Assembly (NCBI GenBank): GCA_046348995.1
Contig: JAXMDB010000001.1
Span: forward strand, 186,001 to 250,000
Direction of reading: 5' to 3'
DNA length: 64,000 bases
Origin: JANNSX01 sp046348995
GTDB taxonomy: Bacteria; Pseudomonadota; Alphaproteobacteria; Rhizobiales; Hyphomicrobiaceae
A program made the position numbers and the translations under genes. Positions 51,850 through 60,652 of the stretch are shown in pieces (the first letter of the stretch is position 1; each line of letters starts with the position of its first letter). The notes below the pieces were generated by a model, which saw only the letters and a program-made list of their open reading frames with translations, searched no databases and was not told the origin of the DNA.

Positions 51850-52026
51850 TCAAAAACAATTCGCGATCGCAGACATGATGCGGGAGACATAGATCTCCTC
51901 GCCGTTGCGCACCCAGAGTGCGATCCCGAGCAACAGCAGAGCCGCGAACAGCGCGACGCCGGCGATCGCGAGGCGGCGCTCGCCGCGTGACCTCGGTGGC
52001 GACGGGTCTGGTTGGTCCACGCTCAC
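51850..52026 (-). CDS. 58-residue single-span membrane protein downstream of sco
   Basis: Reads MSVDQPDPSPPRSRGERRL, then a membrane span (about 22-40, AIAGVALFAALLLLGIALWV), and ends IMSAIANCF. The start is a GTG at 52026 that overlaps the TGA of the Sco gene (GTGA), so it is translationally coupled to it. Small single-span proteins ending in a similar AxxxCF tail are, as far as I recall, common after sco-like genes in Rhizobiales. The IS110 element ends only 9 bp past its stop, leaving it complete. Confidence 0.65.
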   Translation of the reverse strand: MSVDQPDPSPPRSRGERRLAIAGVALFAALLLLGIALWVRNGEEIYVSRIMSAIANCF

Positions 52027-52643
52027 GACGCGACCGCCTTGCGCAATGCCACGACGATCTCCGCGTCCGGACGGTCGTAGCCCAAGAGCTGCACGAGCTC
52101 GCCCTTGCGCCCCATCACATACAACGCTGCCGTGTGCTCGAAATCGCCGGTCTCGGTCTTGCGCGCGAAGGCCCGGTAGGCGCGCAGCATGTGCGCGACC
52201 TCGTCCGGCGTGCCCGTGAGCCCGACGATGCGCGGATCGAAGGCTTTCAGATAATCGGCGAGCACCGGTGGCGTATCGCGTTCTGGATCGACCGTGACGA
52301 ACAGCGGCGCGAGATCGTGCGCGTCCGGCCCGAGCGCCTCGAGCCAGCGCCCGAGCGAGGTGAGCGTCGTCGGGCAGACATCCGGGCAGTGGGTGAAGCC
52401 GAAGAAGATCAGCAGCGGCCGGCCGGCGAAATCCTTCTCCGTGCGGCGCGCACCGGTCTGATCGACGAGCGAGAACGGCCCGCCGACGGCTGCGCGCGGT
52501 GCGAAGGCCGTTTGCAGCCTCGCGAGCACCGGCGCGCCAACCGGCGAGAGGGCGAGCGCGGTCACTGCGCCCACGACCAGGAGGGCCAAAGCCAGCGCGC
52601 GCCCCCAGGCGCGTCGAGGTTTCAGATCGGGATGCGACGTCAT
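52023..52643 (-). CDS. SCO1/SenC/PrrC family copper chaperone
   Basis: A 206-residue thioredoxin-fold protein. The N-terminal span (about 15-35) anchors it to the membrane, facing the periplasm. The copper-binding CxxxC is GFTHCPDVCPTT, and the distal histidine is in DFEHTAALYVM. Sco proteins deliver copper to the CuA centre of cytochrome oxidase or act as thiol reductases. ATG 52643 is chosen; a GTG five codons upstream is in frame. It forms an operon with the 58-residue gene. Confidence 0.92.
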   Translation of the reverse strand: MTSHPDLKPRRAWGRALALALLVVGAVTALALSPVGAPVLARLQTAFAPRAAVGGPFSLVDQTGARRTEKDFAGRPLLIFFGFTHCPDVCPTTLTSLGRWLEALGPDAHDLAPLFVTVDPERDTPPVLADYLKAFDPRIVGLTGTPDEVAHMLRAYRAFARKTETGDFEHTAALYVMGRKGELVQLLGYDRPDAEIVVALRKAVAS

Positions 52644-52849
52644 AGTGCGATCATACACCGTTGGCCGTCAGCCTGCACGCAGTGGCACAGGGCAGAGCCA
52701 ACTCCCCCGTTGACCAATCTGTGATCGGGCGCGCCCGCATCTGCCCCTTCACGAGCCGGCCCCGCATCCCTATCTCCGACTCATCAGATGATGATGCGGG
52801 TCGTGGCCGCGACACCCACGAGCAGTGTTCTCCTCCCGCCTGTCCCTCG

Positions 52850-52889
52850 GCCATCCTGCTGCGGTTTCACCCCGGCAGGATGGCTTTTT
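52850..52889 (+). terminator. Orphan rho-independent terminator on the plus strand
   Basis: GCCATCCTGC and GCAGGATGGC make a perfect 10-bp stem with a 15-nt loop, followed by TTTTT on the plus strand. There is no plus-strand gene upstream, as the surrounding genes run on the minus strand. It may end an unannotated plus-strand transcript in 52650-52890. Confidence 0.7.
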
Positions 52890-52892
52890 CCG

Positions 52893-53513
52893 TCACTCCC
52901 GATCCGGCCGGTATCGCGGCAGCGACCATCCCCAGGCGAGGGCCGCAGCGCGCATTGTGAAGCCCGCCAGAAATCCGGTGACGAGGGCAGCGGTCGTCGG
53001 CAGTCCGCCGCTCGATCCCGCCACGAACACCGCCGCCCCGAGCAGCGCAGCCGAGACATAGATTTCGCGGCTCAAGATGACCGGCACGTCACCGCCCAAC
53101 AGATCGCGGATGATGCCCCCGAAGGTCGCGGTGACGACCCCCATGACGATGGCGACCAACCCGCCGGTCCCCGCATCGAGCGCGGCCTTGGCCCCCGTCA
53201 CGGCGAAGAGCGCCAGCCCCATCGCATCGAGCCAGAGCAGCGTGCGTAGGCGCGATTGCAAGGCCGCGGCTGCTGCGAAGATCAAGACCGCAACACCGAT
53301 GCATATGGCGAGGTAGACCGGCTGGCCGACCCAGAACACCGGCAGTTGTCCGAGCGCGATGTCGCGCAGCGTGCCGCCGCCGACGCCCGTCGCTGTCGCG
53401 AGCAGCGCGAAGCCGACGATATCCATCTGCTTGCGGGCCGCCGCGAGCCCGCCCGTCGCCGCGAACACGGCGACGCCGAGCCAGTCGAAGAGCTGAACGA
53501 GCGTATCGAGCAT
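52893..53513 (-). CDS. TRIC-type channel family protein (UPF0126/YadS-like)
   Basis: A 206-residue membrane protein with two homologous three-span halves: LGVAVFAATGGLAAARKQMDIVGFALLATATGVGGGTLRD and the later MGLALFAVTGAKAALDAG...VMGVVTATFGGIIRDLLGG. The glycine-rich GGGTLRD and GGIIRD motifs are the UPF0126 signature, and prokaryotic members are trimeric potassium channels of the TRIC type. Terminator-like structure lies just beyond its stop. Confidence 0.92.
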   Translation of the reverse strand: MLDTLVQLFDWLGVAVFAATGGLAAARKQMDIVGFALLATATGVGGGTLRDIALGQLPVFWVGQPVYLAICIGVAVLIFAAAAALQSRLRTLLWLDAMGLALFAVTGAKAALDAGTGGLVAIVMGVVTATFGGIIRDLLGGDVPVILSREIYVSAALLGAAVFVAGSSGGLPTTAALVTGFLAGFTMRAAALAWGWSLPRYRPDRE

Positions 53514-53587
53514 AAATGGAATCCGAAGCGCGTGCGCGCGAGACGAGAAATGAGGAGAGCCTGCCTCGTCTCACCTTTCCGCGGTCG

Positions 53588-54093
53588 TCAGCCGGAGGTC
53601 AACTGCAGGGAGAGGCGGGGTGGCGTTTTGAGCGTCTGCAGGATGACGCAATAGCGTTCGGTGAGCTTCCCGAGTGTCGCCCGCTGCTCGTCGGACAAGG
53701 CACCCTCGATGTCGAACGCAAGCCGGATGTCGCTGAAGCCGACGGGTGCATCCTTGGCAACCCCGAGCGTGCCGCGGAAGTCGAGATCGCCTTCGGCACG
53801 CACGGTCGCGCCCGTTACGGGGAGCCCGAGCGCGGTGGCGACCGCATTGAGAGTGACGCCCGCGCAAGCAACGAGCGCCTCGAGCAGCATGTCGCCCGAG
53901 CAGACGGAAAGGCCCGTCCCGCCGGTCGCCGGATGCAATCCGGCCTCGACGAGCGCCTGGCCGGTCTCAACCGAGCAGGTGACGCCCTCGCCGAGACGGC
54001 CTTCGCGCTTCAACGTGATGCGCGCCGCCTCGGGGCCTCCCGATAGCGCTCCTTCAACGGGGCCTGCAGTGCCTTGATCTCGGTTGCGTCCAT
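53588..54093 (-). pseudogene. OsmC-family protein, frameshifted
   Basis: An OsmC/YhfA-like peroxide-resistance-type protein. The N-terminus MDATEIKALQAPLKERYREAP lies in one frame from 54093; the remainder, EAARITLKREGRLGEG onward including the catalytic cysteines (SVCSGDML, LVACAGVTLNA), lies in another. The shift falls in a four-C run (GGGG at 54032-54035 on the plus strand), where a fifth base would restore the frame. It is either a real 1-bp deletion or a sequencing error. A short product starting inside at 54013 is possible. Confidence 0.75.
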
Positions 54094-54213
54094 GGGGGAG
54101 CCTCCGCCATGAGAGGAGCGTGCAGCAATTCTAACATAACCGAACGCTTGGAACGAGGCGGCTCTCCGCAATGGCCGCGCCTCGGGCCTCACTCCCAGGA
54201 TGCTGTCCGCACC

Positions 54214-55698
54214 TCACCGCATCACGAACGGATTGGCGATCGGCGCCGTGCTGGTGTTGATCCAGACCGTCTTCGGGCGCGTGTAGTCGTACATCGCCTG
54301 GAACCCCGACTCGCGGCCATAGCCGGAGAACTTGTAGCCGCCGAATTCGGCGATCGGCGAGACGACGCGATAGGTGTTCACCCAGACGATGCCGGCATGC
54401 GTGGCTTTCGCGACGCGCATCGCCCGCGCGCTGTCCTTCGTGAAGATGCCGGCCGCGAGCCCGTGCTTGGTGTCGTTGGCAAGGGAGATCAGCTCCTCCT
54501 CGGTCTTGAAGCGCAGCACCGTCAGCACCGGACCGAACAACTCGGTATCGACGATGCGCAGCGACTGGCGCGGCGCCTCGACGATGGTGGGCTCGTAGTA
54601 CCAGCCGCGGTTGAGCTGCGGCGGGCGTTGTCCGCCCGTCAGCAGCTTGCCGCCTTCCTCCTGCGCATGCGCGACTTCTTTCTCGATCCGATCGAGCTGG
54701 CCGGTGGTGGCGAGCGGCCCCATCTGCGTCGCGTCCTCGAGCGGATCGCCGATGACGATCTTCCTCGCCTGCGCGGTCATGCGGTCGAGGAACTTGTCGG
54801 CTATTGCTTCGTGCAGATAGGCGCGGGAGCCCGCGACGCACGACTGCCCGCTCGCCCCGAAAATGCCGCTGATCGAGCCGTTGACGGCGCTTTCCAGATC
54901 CGCGTCCTCGAACACCATGAACGGCGATTTGCCGCCGAGCTCGAGCGACACTTGCGCGAAATTCTCGGCCGAGTTGCGCACGACGTGACGCGCCGCGTTC
55001 GGGCCGCCGGTAAAGCTCACGCGCGCAACCAGCGGATGGGAGGTCAGCACCCGACCGCACGGCTCGCCGCCGCCGGTCACGATGTTGACGACGCCCGGCG
55101 GGAAGCCCGCCTCCTCGAAGAGCTTGCCGAAGGCCAGCATCGCAACCGGCGCATTGTCGGAGGCCTTCAACACCACGGTGTTGCCGGCGGCGAGCGCGGG
55201 CCCGACCTTCACCGCTGTCAGAAACAGCTGCGAGTTCCACGGCACGATCGCCGCGATGACGCCGAGCGGCTCGCGGAGCGTGAACGCCAGCATATCCTGC
55301 TTGTCGATCGGCAGCGTCTCGCCCGTGATCTTGTCGGCGGCACCCGCATAGAAGTGGAAGAACTCGGCGATGTATTTCGCCTGCCACTTCGTCTCCTTGA
55401 GGAGCTTGCCCGTGTCGATCGTCTCGAGGCGGCCGAGCTCCTCGGATCTGGAGGCGAGGAGGTCGGCCAACCGGCGCAGGCATTTGCCGCGCTCGGAGGG
55501 GAGCATGCGCGACCAGGGCCCCGAGCGGAACGCGCGGTCGGCGGCCTTCACCGCTCGATCGACATCCTCGGCGGTCGCCTCCGGGACGACGGCCCAGGGC
55601 TCGCCGGTCGAGGGATTGAGCGAGACCGTCGTGCCGCCGTCGGACGCGGCAACCCAAGTGCCATCGATCAGCATCTCATAACGGGCGAGCTCGGCCAT
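54214..55698 (-). CDS. NAD(P)-dependent aldehyde dehydrogenase
   Basis: A 494-residue ALDH-superfamily enzyme. Visible are PWNSQLFLTAVKVGPALAAGN, the glycine motif FTGGPNAAR, the general base LELGGKSP, the catalytic cysteine in FGASGQSCVAGSR, and FGPVLTVLRF near the C-terminus. It oxidises an aldehyde to the acid with NAD(P). The start at 55698 gives MAELARYEMLIDG. It is divergent from the RidA-hydrolase-CMD operon, which suggests a shared catabolic route. Betaine-aldehyde or hydroxymuconic-semialdehyde-type substrates are possible. Confidence 0.9.
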   Translation of the reverse strand: MAELARYEMLIDGTWVAASDGGTTVSLNPSTGEPWAVVPEATAEDVDRAVKAADRAFRSGPWSRMLPSERGKCLRRLADLLASRSEELGRLETIDTGKLLKETKWQAKYIAEFFHFYAGAADKITGETLPIDKQDMLAFTLREPLGVIAAIVPWNSQLFLTAVKVGPALAAGNTVVLKASDNAPVAMLAFGKLFEEAGFPPGVVNIVTGGGEPCGRVLTSHPLVARVSFTGGPNAARHVVRNSAENFAQVSLELGGKSPFMVFEDADLESAVNGSISGIFGASGQSCVAGSRAYLHEAIADKFLDRMTAQARKIVIGDPLEDATQMGPLATTGQLDRIEKEVAHAQEEGGKLLTGGQRPPQLNRGWYYEPTIVEAPRQSLRIVDTELFGPVLTVLRFKTEEELISLANDTKHGLAAGIFTKDSARAMRVAKATHAGIVWVNTYRVVSPIAEFGGYKFSGYGRESGFQAMYDYTRPKTVWINTSTAPIANPFVMR

Positions 55699-55840
55699 GA
55701 TCTCTTGAACTCCGGGTGAGGTGGAGGGCCCATCCTGCGTGCAGCGCGGGACGGCCTTACCGCTTATCCGACAGATTGCCGTCGAAAAAGCGGAATGCAA
55801 AGATGGCTCCGTCCCTAGCATGATCGAGCGGAGGAGCACT

Positions 55841-56230
55841 ATGGGCAAACGCAAAAAGGTCATCGGCGGGCCGCTCGTCATCGGCGGGCGGACGCTGTCC
55901 TTGTCGCGGGCGATCCGGGCAGGCGATTTCGTGTTCCTGACCGGCCAGGTGCCGATGCGGGACGGCAAGCCGCTGACGACGGGCTCCATCGAGGAGCAGA
56001 CGCGGGCCGTGCTCGACGACATTACCGCGACGCTCGCTCAGGCGGGCTGCACGTGCGACGACGTGGTGAAGGCCATGGTGTGGCTGCGCGACCGCGCCGA
56101 TTTTCCGGGCTTCAACGCCGTCTATGGCGAATACTTTCCTTTACAGCCGCCGGCCCGCTCGGCGGTCGTCAGCGATTTGCTGGTCGACGCCAGAGTCGAG
56201 GTCGAGGTCGTCGCCTACAAGCCGGAGTGA
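55841..56230 (+). CDS. RidA-family protein
   Basis: A 129-residue RidA protein, of standard length. FVFLTGQVPM, the central VLDDITATLAQAGCTCDDVVK and the C-terminal PPARSAVVSDLLVDARVEVEVVAYKP are family marks, and the carboxylate-binding arginine (ARS) is kept. GGAGGAG precedes the ATG. It is the first gene of a tight operon with an alpha/beta hydrolase (2-bp gap) and a carboxymuconolactone-decarboxylase-like gene. Enamine/imine hydrolysis or, in this context, an aminoacrylate-like intermediate of ring breakdown is plausible. Confidence 0.9.
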   Translation: MGKRKKVIGGPLVIGGRTLSLSRAIRAGDFVFLTGQVPMRDGKPLTTGSIEEQTRAVLDDITATLAQAGCTCDDVVKAMVWLRDRADFPGFNAVYGEYFPLQPPARSAVVSDLLVDARVEVEVVAYKPE

Positions 56231-56232
56231 GC

Positions 56233-57033
56233 ATGCCAGAGACCAAATCGGGCGAGACGCATTACGCGATCGAAGGCAGCGGACCGCCGCTCGTGCTCGT
56301 GCACGGCCTCGGCATGCGGCGCGAGATGTGGCGGCCGCTGCTGCCGGCCCTGGCGGCGCGCTACACCGTCGTCACCTACGATCTCGCCGGCCACGGCCGC
56401 AGCGCGCCGCCGGCCGATCCGGTGCGGCTGTCGTCCTTGTCCGAGCAGTTGCTCAGGCTCATGGATGAGCTGAAGATCGCGACGGCGCCGCTCGCGGGTT
56501 TCTCGCTCGGGGGCATGATCGTGAGGCGCTTCGCGCTCGATCATCCCGACCGGGCCGCGGCCCTCATCGTCCTCGCCTCTGCCCACGACCGCACGCCGGC
56601 CGAGCGTGCGGCCGTCCTGAAGCGCGTCGCGGAATCGGCCGAGAGAGGGCCGCAGGCGACCATCGATGCCGCCGTCGAGCGCTGGTTCACGCCCGCTTGG
56701 CGCGACGCGCATCCCGAGGCGATCGCTGAGGTCCGCGCCGCCGTGCTCGCCAACGATCCGGCCGTCTATCCCAAGATTTACCGCGTGCTTGCGGAGGGCG
56801 ACGAGGAGATCGCCACGGCCATCGCCGGGCTCCGGCTGCCGTTCCTCGCCATGACGGGATCGGAGGATTTCGGCAACTCGGCCGGCATGGCGCGGCGGAT
56901 GGCGGCGCTCGTGCCGGACGGGGAAGTCCACATCGTGCCGGGATTAAAGCACATGGGCATCTGGGAGCAGCCGGACGCCTTCACCGCGCCCATGCTCGAC
57001 TTCCTCGCCCGCCGTCTGCCCCACAAGGAGTGA
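56233..57033 (+). CDS. Alpha/beta hydrolase (3-oxoadipate enol-lactonase-like)
   Basis: A 266-residue hydrolase. The oxyanion strand is LVLVHGLGMRREMW, the nucleophile elbow AGFSLGGMI (Ser about residue 95), the acid region MTGSEDFGNSAG and the histidine in GLKHMGIWEQP. The pairing with a carboxymuconolactone-decarboxylase-like gene just downstream is the PcaD/PcaC arrangement, and with RidA upstream it resembles pyrimidine- or N-heterocycle-breakdown (Rut/pnr-type) sets. The actual substrate is unknown. Confidence 0.87.
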   Translation: MPETKSGETHYAIEGSGPPLVLVHGLGMRREMWRPLLPALAARYTVVTYDLAGHGRSAPPADPVRLSSLSEQLLRLMDELKIATAPLAGFSLGGMIVRRFALDHPDRAAALIVLASAHDRTPAERAAVLKRVAESAERGPQATIDAAVERWFTPAWRDAHPEAIAEVRAAVLANDPAVYPKIYRVLAEGDEEIATAIAGLRLPFLAMTGSEDFGNSAGMARRMAALVPDGEVHIVPGLKHMGIWEQPDAFTAPMLDFLARRLPHKE

Positions 57034-57038
57034 CCCCG

Positions 57039-57422
57039 TTGACCGACGATGATCTGTTCGCCAAGGGCCTCGCCGTTCGCAAGGACGTCGTCGGCAAGGA
57101 GTATGTCGAGCGCTCGCTTGCCAATGCCGACGACTTCATGATGGCCTTCCAGGAGCTCGTCACAACCTATTGCTGGGGGCATGTGTGGACACGCGAGGGC
57201 CTCTCGCGGCGCGACCGCAGCCTGCTCAATCTCGGCATGCTGACGGCGCTCGGCAAGATGGAGGAGCTGAAGCTCCATGTCCGCGGCGCCATCAACAACG
57301 GGCTCACGAACGACGAGATCAAGGAGGCGCTGCTGCAGGCGGCGATCTACGCCGGCATCCCCGCCGGCCTCTCCGCCTTCAAGGCCGCGCACGAGGTGCT
57401 GAAGGCGGAGGGGCGGCTGTAG
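57039..57422 (+). CDS. Carboxymuconolactone decarboxylase family protein
   Basis: A 127-residue AhpD-fold protein. The core LVTTYCWGHVWTREGLSRRDRSLLNLGMLTALGK and the C-terminal NDEIKEALLQAAIYAGIPAG are typical of 4-carboxymuconolactone decarboxylase. The start is taken as TTG 57039, 8 bp after AAGGAG; a GTG at 57030 overlaps the upstream stop and has no usable spacing. It ends back to back with the convergent adenine deaminase gene, with no bases between the stops. It probably acts after the enol-lactonase-like enzyme. Confidence 0.88.
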   Translation: MTDDDLFAKGLAVRKDVVGKEYVERSLANADDFMMAFQELVTTYCWGHVWTREGLSRRDRSLLNLGMLTALGKMEELKLHVRGAINNGLTNDEIKEALLQAAIYAGIPAGLSAFKAAHEVLKAEGRL

Positions 57423-59216
57423 CTAGACGAACAGCTCCGTCCGCTTGAAGGCGGTCACGTCGACCAGGCCGATGTCGGAGATGCGGAGCTCGGGTATGAC
57501 GACGAGGGCGAGCAGGGAGTGCTGCATGTAGGCGTTGTTGAGGCGGCAGCCGCAGGCGCGCATGGCCTCGACCATGCGATCGGCCTTGGCGGCGACGACC
57601 TCGGCGCGCTCGTCCGACATGAGGCCCGCGATCGGCAGCTCGACGAGCGCCAGCTCCTGTCCCCCACGCACCACGACGACGCCGCCGCCGATTTCGGCGA
57701 GCCGGTTCGCGGCCTGCGCCATATCCGCCTTCGAGGTGCCGACGACGAGCAGGTGATGGCTGTCGTGGGCGACCGTGCTCGCGACCGCGCAATCGACGTC
57801 GTAGCCGAACCCTGAGACGAAGGCGTTGACGATGGTGCCGCTTGCGCGGTGCCGCTCGACCAGCGCGATCTGGCAGACGTCGGCCGCGCGATCGCTCGCG
57901 ACGAGACCGTCACGCACGGCGAGCGTTCGCGTCAGCGCCTTCGTCGGCGCCTGGTTCTCGATGACGCCGATGACGCGGGCTTCGACCGATGTCGCCCCGG
58001 CCGGAGCTGCGATGTCGAAATCGCCCGGCACAATGGCCCGCGAGATTCTGACCGTCCCGCGCGCACTCGCCGGATAGGGCGGCGCGGAAATCTCCGCTGT
58101 GAGCTTGCCATCCTCGGCGAGCACGACACCTCGCGCGACGACCATCTCGATGGGCAGCGTCACGAGATCGGAGGTGAGAATCACGTCGGCGCGCCGCCCT
58201 GGCGTGATCGAGCCGAGCTCGCGCTCCAGGCCGAAATGCTGCGCCGTATTGAGCGTCGCCATCTGGATCGCCGTCATCGGCTTCAGACCGCAGGCGATCG
58301 CGTGGCGGACGACGCGATCCATGTGCCCCTCGCGCACGAGCGTGCCCGAGTGACAGTCATCCGTGCAGAGGATGAAGTTGCGCGGATCGAGGCCCAGCTC
58401 GGTCACCGCCTTCACCTGCGCCGCCACATCGTACCAGGCCGAGCCCAGCCGCAGCATCGCCCGCATGCCCTGACGCACGCGCGCGACCGCATCTTCCAGC
58501 CGCGTGCCCTCGTGATCGTCGGCCGCACCCCCCGCCGCATAGCCGTGGAAGGGCCGGCCCAAATCGGGCGAGGCATAGTGTCCGCCGATCACTTTGCCGG
58601 CCTTCTGCGTCGCCGCCATCTCGGCGAGCATCTGCCCGTCCTGATAGATGACGCCGGGAAAGTTCATCATCTCGCCGAGCCCGATGATGTTGGGCCAGGC
58701 CATCGCTTCCGCGACCTCCCGCTCGCCGAGCCGCGCACCCGCATTCTCGAGACCCGGCGCGCTCGGCACGCAGCTCGGCATCTGCACGAAGACGTTGACC
58801 GGCAGCGCCATCGCCTCGTCGTGCATCAGACGGACGCCGGGCAGCCCGAGCACGTTGGCGATCTCGTGCGGGTCGATGAACATCGACGTCGTGCCGTGCG
58901 GGATGACGGCGCGCGCGAACTCGGTCACCGTCAGCATGCCGCTCTCGACATGCATGTGGCCGTCGCAGAGGCCAGGCACGAGATAGCGGCCGTGCGCGTC
59001 GATCACCTTGGTGGCGGAGCCGATGCAGGGCGACGCATCCGGTCCGGCATACGCGAAACGTCCAGACGCGATGGCGATGTCGGTGCCGGGAATGATCTCG
59101 CCCGAGTGCACGTTGACCCAGCGTCCATTGCGGATGACGAGGTCGGCCGGACTGCGGCCCATCGCGACCTCGACGAGATGTCCGGCACACTCGGCCCAGG
59201 ATTTCAGCGCGCGCAT
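57423..59216 (-). CDS. ade: Adenine deaminase
   Basis: A 597-residue Ade-type amidohydrolase that converts adenine to hypoxanthine and ammonia. Metal ligands lie in CDGHMHVESGM (about residue 85), DPHEIANVLG and CTDDCHSG; the C-terminal Ade-specific domain ends IPELRISDIGLVDV. The length is normal (about 570-600). ATG 59216 follows GGAGG; an in-frame start at 59243 is less likely. It is divergent from the Rieske oxygenase gene. Confidence 0.93.
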   Translation of the reverse strand: MRALKSWAECAGHLVEVAMGRSPADLVIRNGRWVNVHSGEIIPGTDIAIASGRFAYAGPDASPCIGSATKVIDAHGRYLVPGLCDGHMHVESGMLTVTEFARAVIPHGTTSMFIDPHEIANVLGLPGVRLMHDEAMALPVNVFVQMPSCVPSAPGLENAGARLGEREVAEAMAWPNIIGLGEMMNFPGVIYQDGQMLAEMAATQKAGKVIGGHYASPDLGRPFHGYAAGGAADDHEGTRLEDAVARVRQGMRAMLRLGSAWYDVAAQVKAVTELGLDPRNFILCTDDCHSGTLVREGHMDRVVRHAIACGLKPMTAIQMATLNTAQHFGLERELGSITPGRRADVILTSDLVTLPIEMVVARGVVLAEDGKLTAEISAPPYPASARGTVRISRAIVPGDFDIAAPAGATSVEARVIGVIENQAPTKALTRTLAVRDGLVASDRAADVCQIALVERHRASGTIVNAFVSGFGYDVDCAVASTVAHDSHHLLVVGTSKADMAQAANRLAEIGGGVVVVRGGQELALVELPIAGLMSDERAEVVAAKADRMVEAMRACGCRLNNAYMQHSLLALVVIPELRISDIGLVDVTAFKRTELFV

Positions 59217-59346
59217 AGGGCCCTCCGCTTTGTGAACATGCACAGACTAGCGAGCGTCTATGCGCTCAACAACACGTCCCCACACCTTGACCGTGGCCTT
59301 GTCCGCGCGCACGCTTCTTTCCAAACAGGAAAACGAGAGGCCGCCG

Positions 59347-60489
59347 ATGTCCACCATGCGCTCCGCCGATGACCGCAGCTTCGTCGCTCTCGCAAGCGAT
59401 CCGGCCCGCTCGCGCACGCTGCCGGGGTACCTCTACAGCGACCCCAAAGTGCTCGACGAGGAGCGCCGGCGCATCTTTTTCAAGAGCTGGCAGCTCGTTG
59501 GCCACGTGTCCGAGGTCGCCCAAGCCGGCGACTACGTGACGGCCGACATCGCCGGGCAGAGCGTTTTCGTCATTCGCGAGAAATCGGGCAAGCTCTCGGC
59601 CTTCTTCAACGTCTGCCAGCATCGTGCGCACGAATTGCTTGCGGGGAAAGGCAACGTCAAAGCGGCGATCGTCTGCCCCTATCACGCCTGGGTCTATGAG
59701 TTCGACGGCACGCTGCGCAAAGCGCGGGCTACCGTCCGCATGCCCGAATTCGATCCCTACGAGTACAGCCTCGTGCCCGTCCGGCTCGAGGAGATGCTGG
59801 GCTTCCTCTTCGTCAATCTCGATCCTGAGTCAAAGCCCCTGACGGAGCTCGTCCCCGACATGATCGCCGACATGCGCGCCACCATGCCGTGGATCGGCGA
59901 TCTCGTAATCAACCGCGAGGGCGATCGATCGGGGGACGAGTTCGGCCGTCTGCAAGCCAACTGGAAGGTGCTCGCCGAGAATTGCCTCGAATGCTACCAC
60001 TGCGGCCCCGCGCATCAGGCCTTCACGGATCTCGTCGACATCGACCAGTACGCCTGCAGCGTTTACACGCGCTGGATAAAAAGTCACGGCGAGGTGAACA
60101 ATCTTCAGAACAGCGCCTACAATGTGCCGGCCGATGCGCCCGTGCGGGTGAACAGCTATTGGCATATGTGGCCGAACATCGAATTCGGCCTCTTCCCCGG
60201 CAACAGAACGCTCTCCGCGTTCTCTTTCGGTCCGGGGACGGCCGAGGAGACGCGGACGTCGAGCTGGATGCTGACGATGCCGGGCGAGCCGCTGCCGAAG
60301 GAGCGCATCGATTACGTGCGCAACGTGCTGTGGCCAGAGGACGAGGGCATCTGCCGCTCCGTGCATCGAGGCTTGAAGTCGCTCGGCTACCGCCAGGGCC
60401 GCTTCGTCATGGATCCGCAAGCGCCCGGTCTTTCCGAGAATGCGGTGCACGGCTTCCAGCGGATGTATGCGGGCGAGATGGGATTGTAG
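59347..60489 (+). CDS. Rieske non-haem iron oxygenase alpha subunit (quaternary-amine type)
   Basis: A 380-residue oxygenase. The Rieske centre ligands are CQHRAHE and CPYHAWVY (about residues 93-117); the catalytic iron site follows in ENCLECYHCGPAH, the LECYHC form shared by glycine-betaine, stachydrine and carnitine monooxygenases rather than benzoate-type dioxygenases. Such enzymes demethylate or cleave trimethylammonium compounds and need a separate reductase, which is not found in this window. With the betaine transporter and dimethylglycine dehydrogenase paralogs elsewhere in the window, it supports a methylated-amine lifestyle. ATG 59347 follows GAGAGG. Confidence 0.88.
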   Translation: MSTMRSADDRSFVALASDPARSRTLPGYLYSDPKVLDEERRRIFFKSWQLVGHVSEVAQAGDYVTADIAGQSVFVIREKSGKLSAFFNVCQHRAHELLAGKGNVKAAIVCPYHAWVYEFDGTLRKARATVRMPEFDPYEYSLVPVRLEEMLGFLFVNLDPESKPLTELVPDMIADMRATMPWIGDLVINREGDRSGDEFGRLQANWKVLAENCLECYHCGPAHQAFTDLVDIDQYACSVYTRWIKSHGEVNNLQNSAYNVPADAPVRVNSYWHMWPNIEFGLFPGNRTLSAFSFGPGTAEETRTSSWMLTMPGEPLPKERIDYVRNVLWPEDEGICRSVHRGLKSLGYRQGRFVMDPQAPGLSENAVHGFQRMYAGEMGL

Positions 60490-60652
60490 CTGAACATACA
60501 GCAAGTCCGAATACCAACGCCCGAGCCTGCATCCGCGATCCATTCGGCCCAACCAAAATTGCGCCCGCGCCATTGGTCGCAGGAGCATTCACGACGGTTC
60601 CACGGACTCTCGAACGTTCCTGTCCTTTGAGGCTCAACAAAGGAGTTCGATT

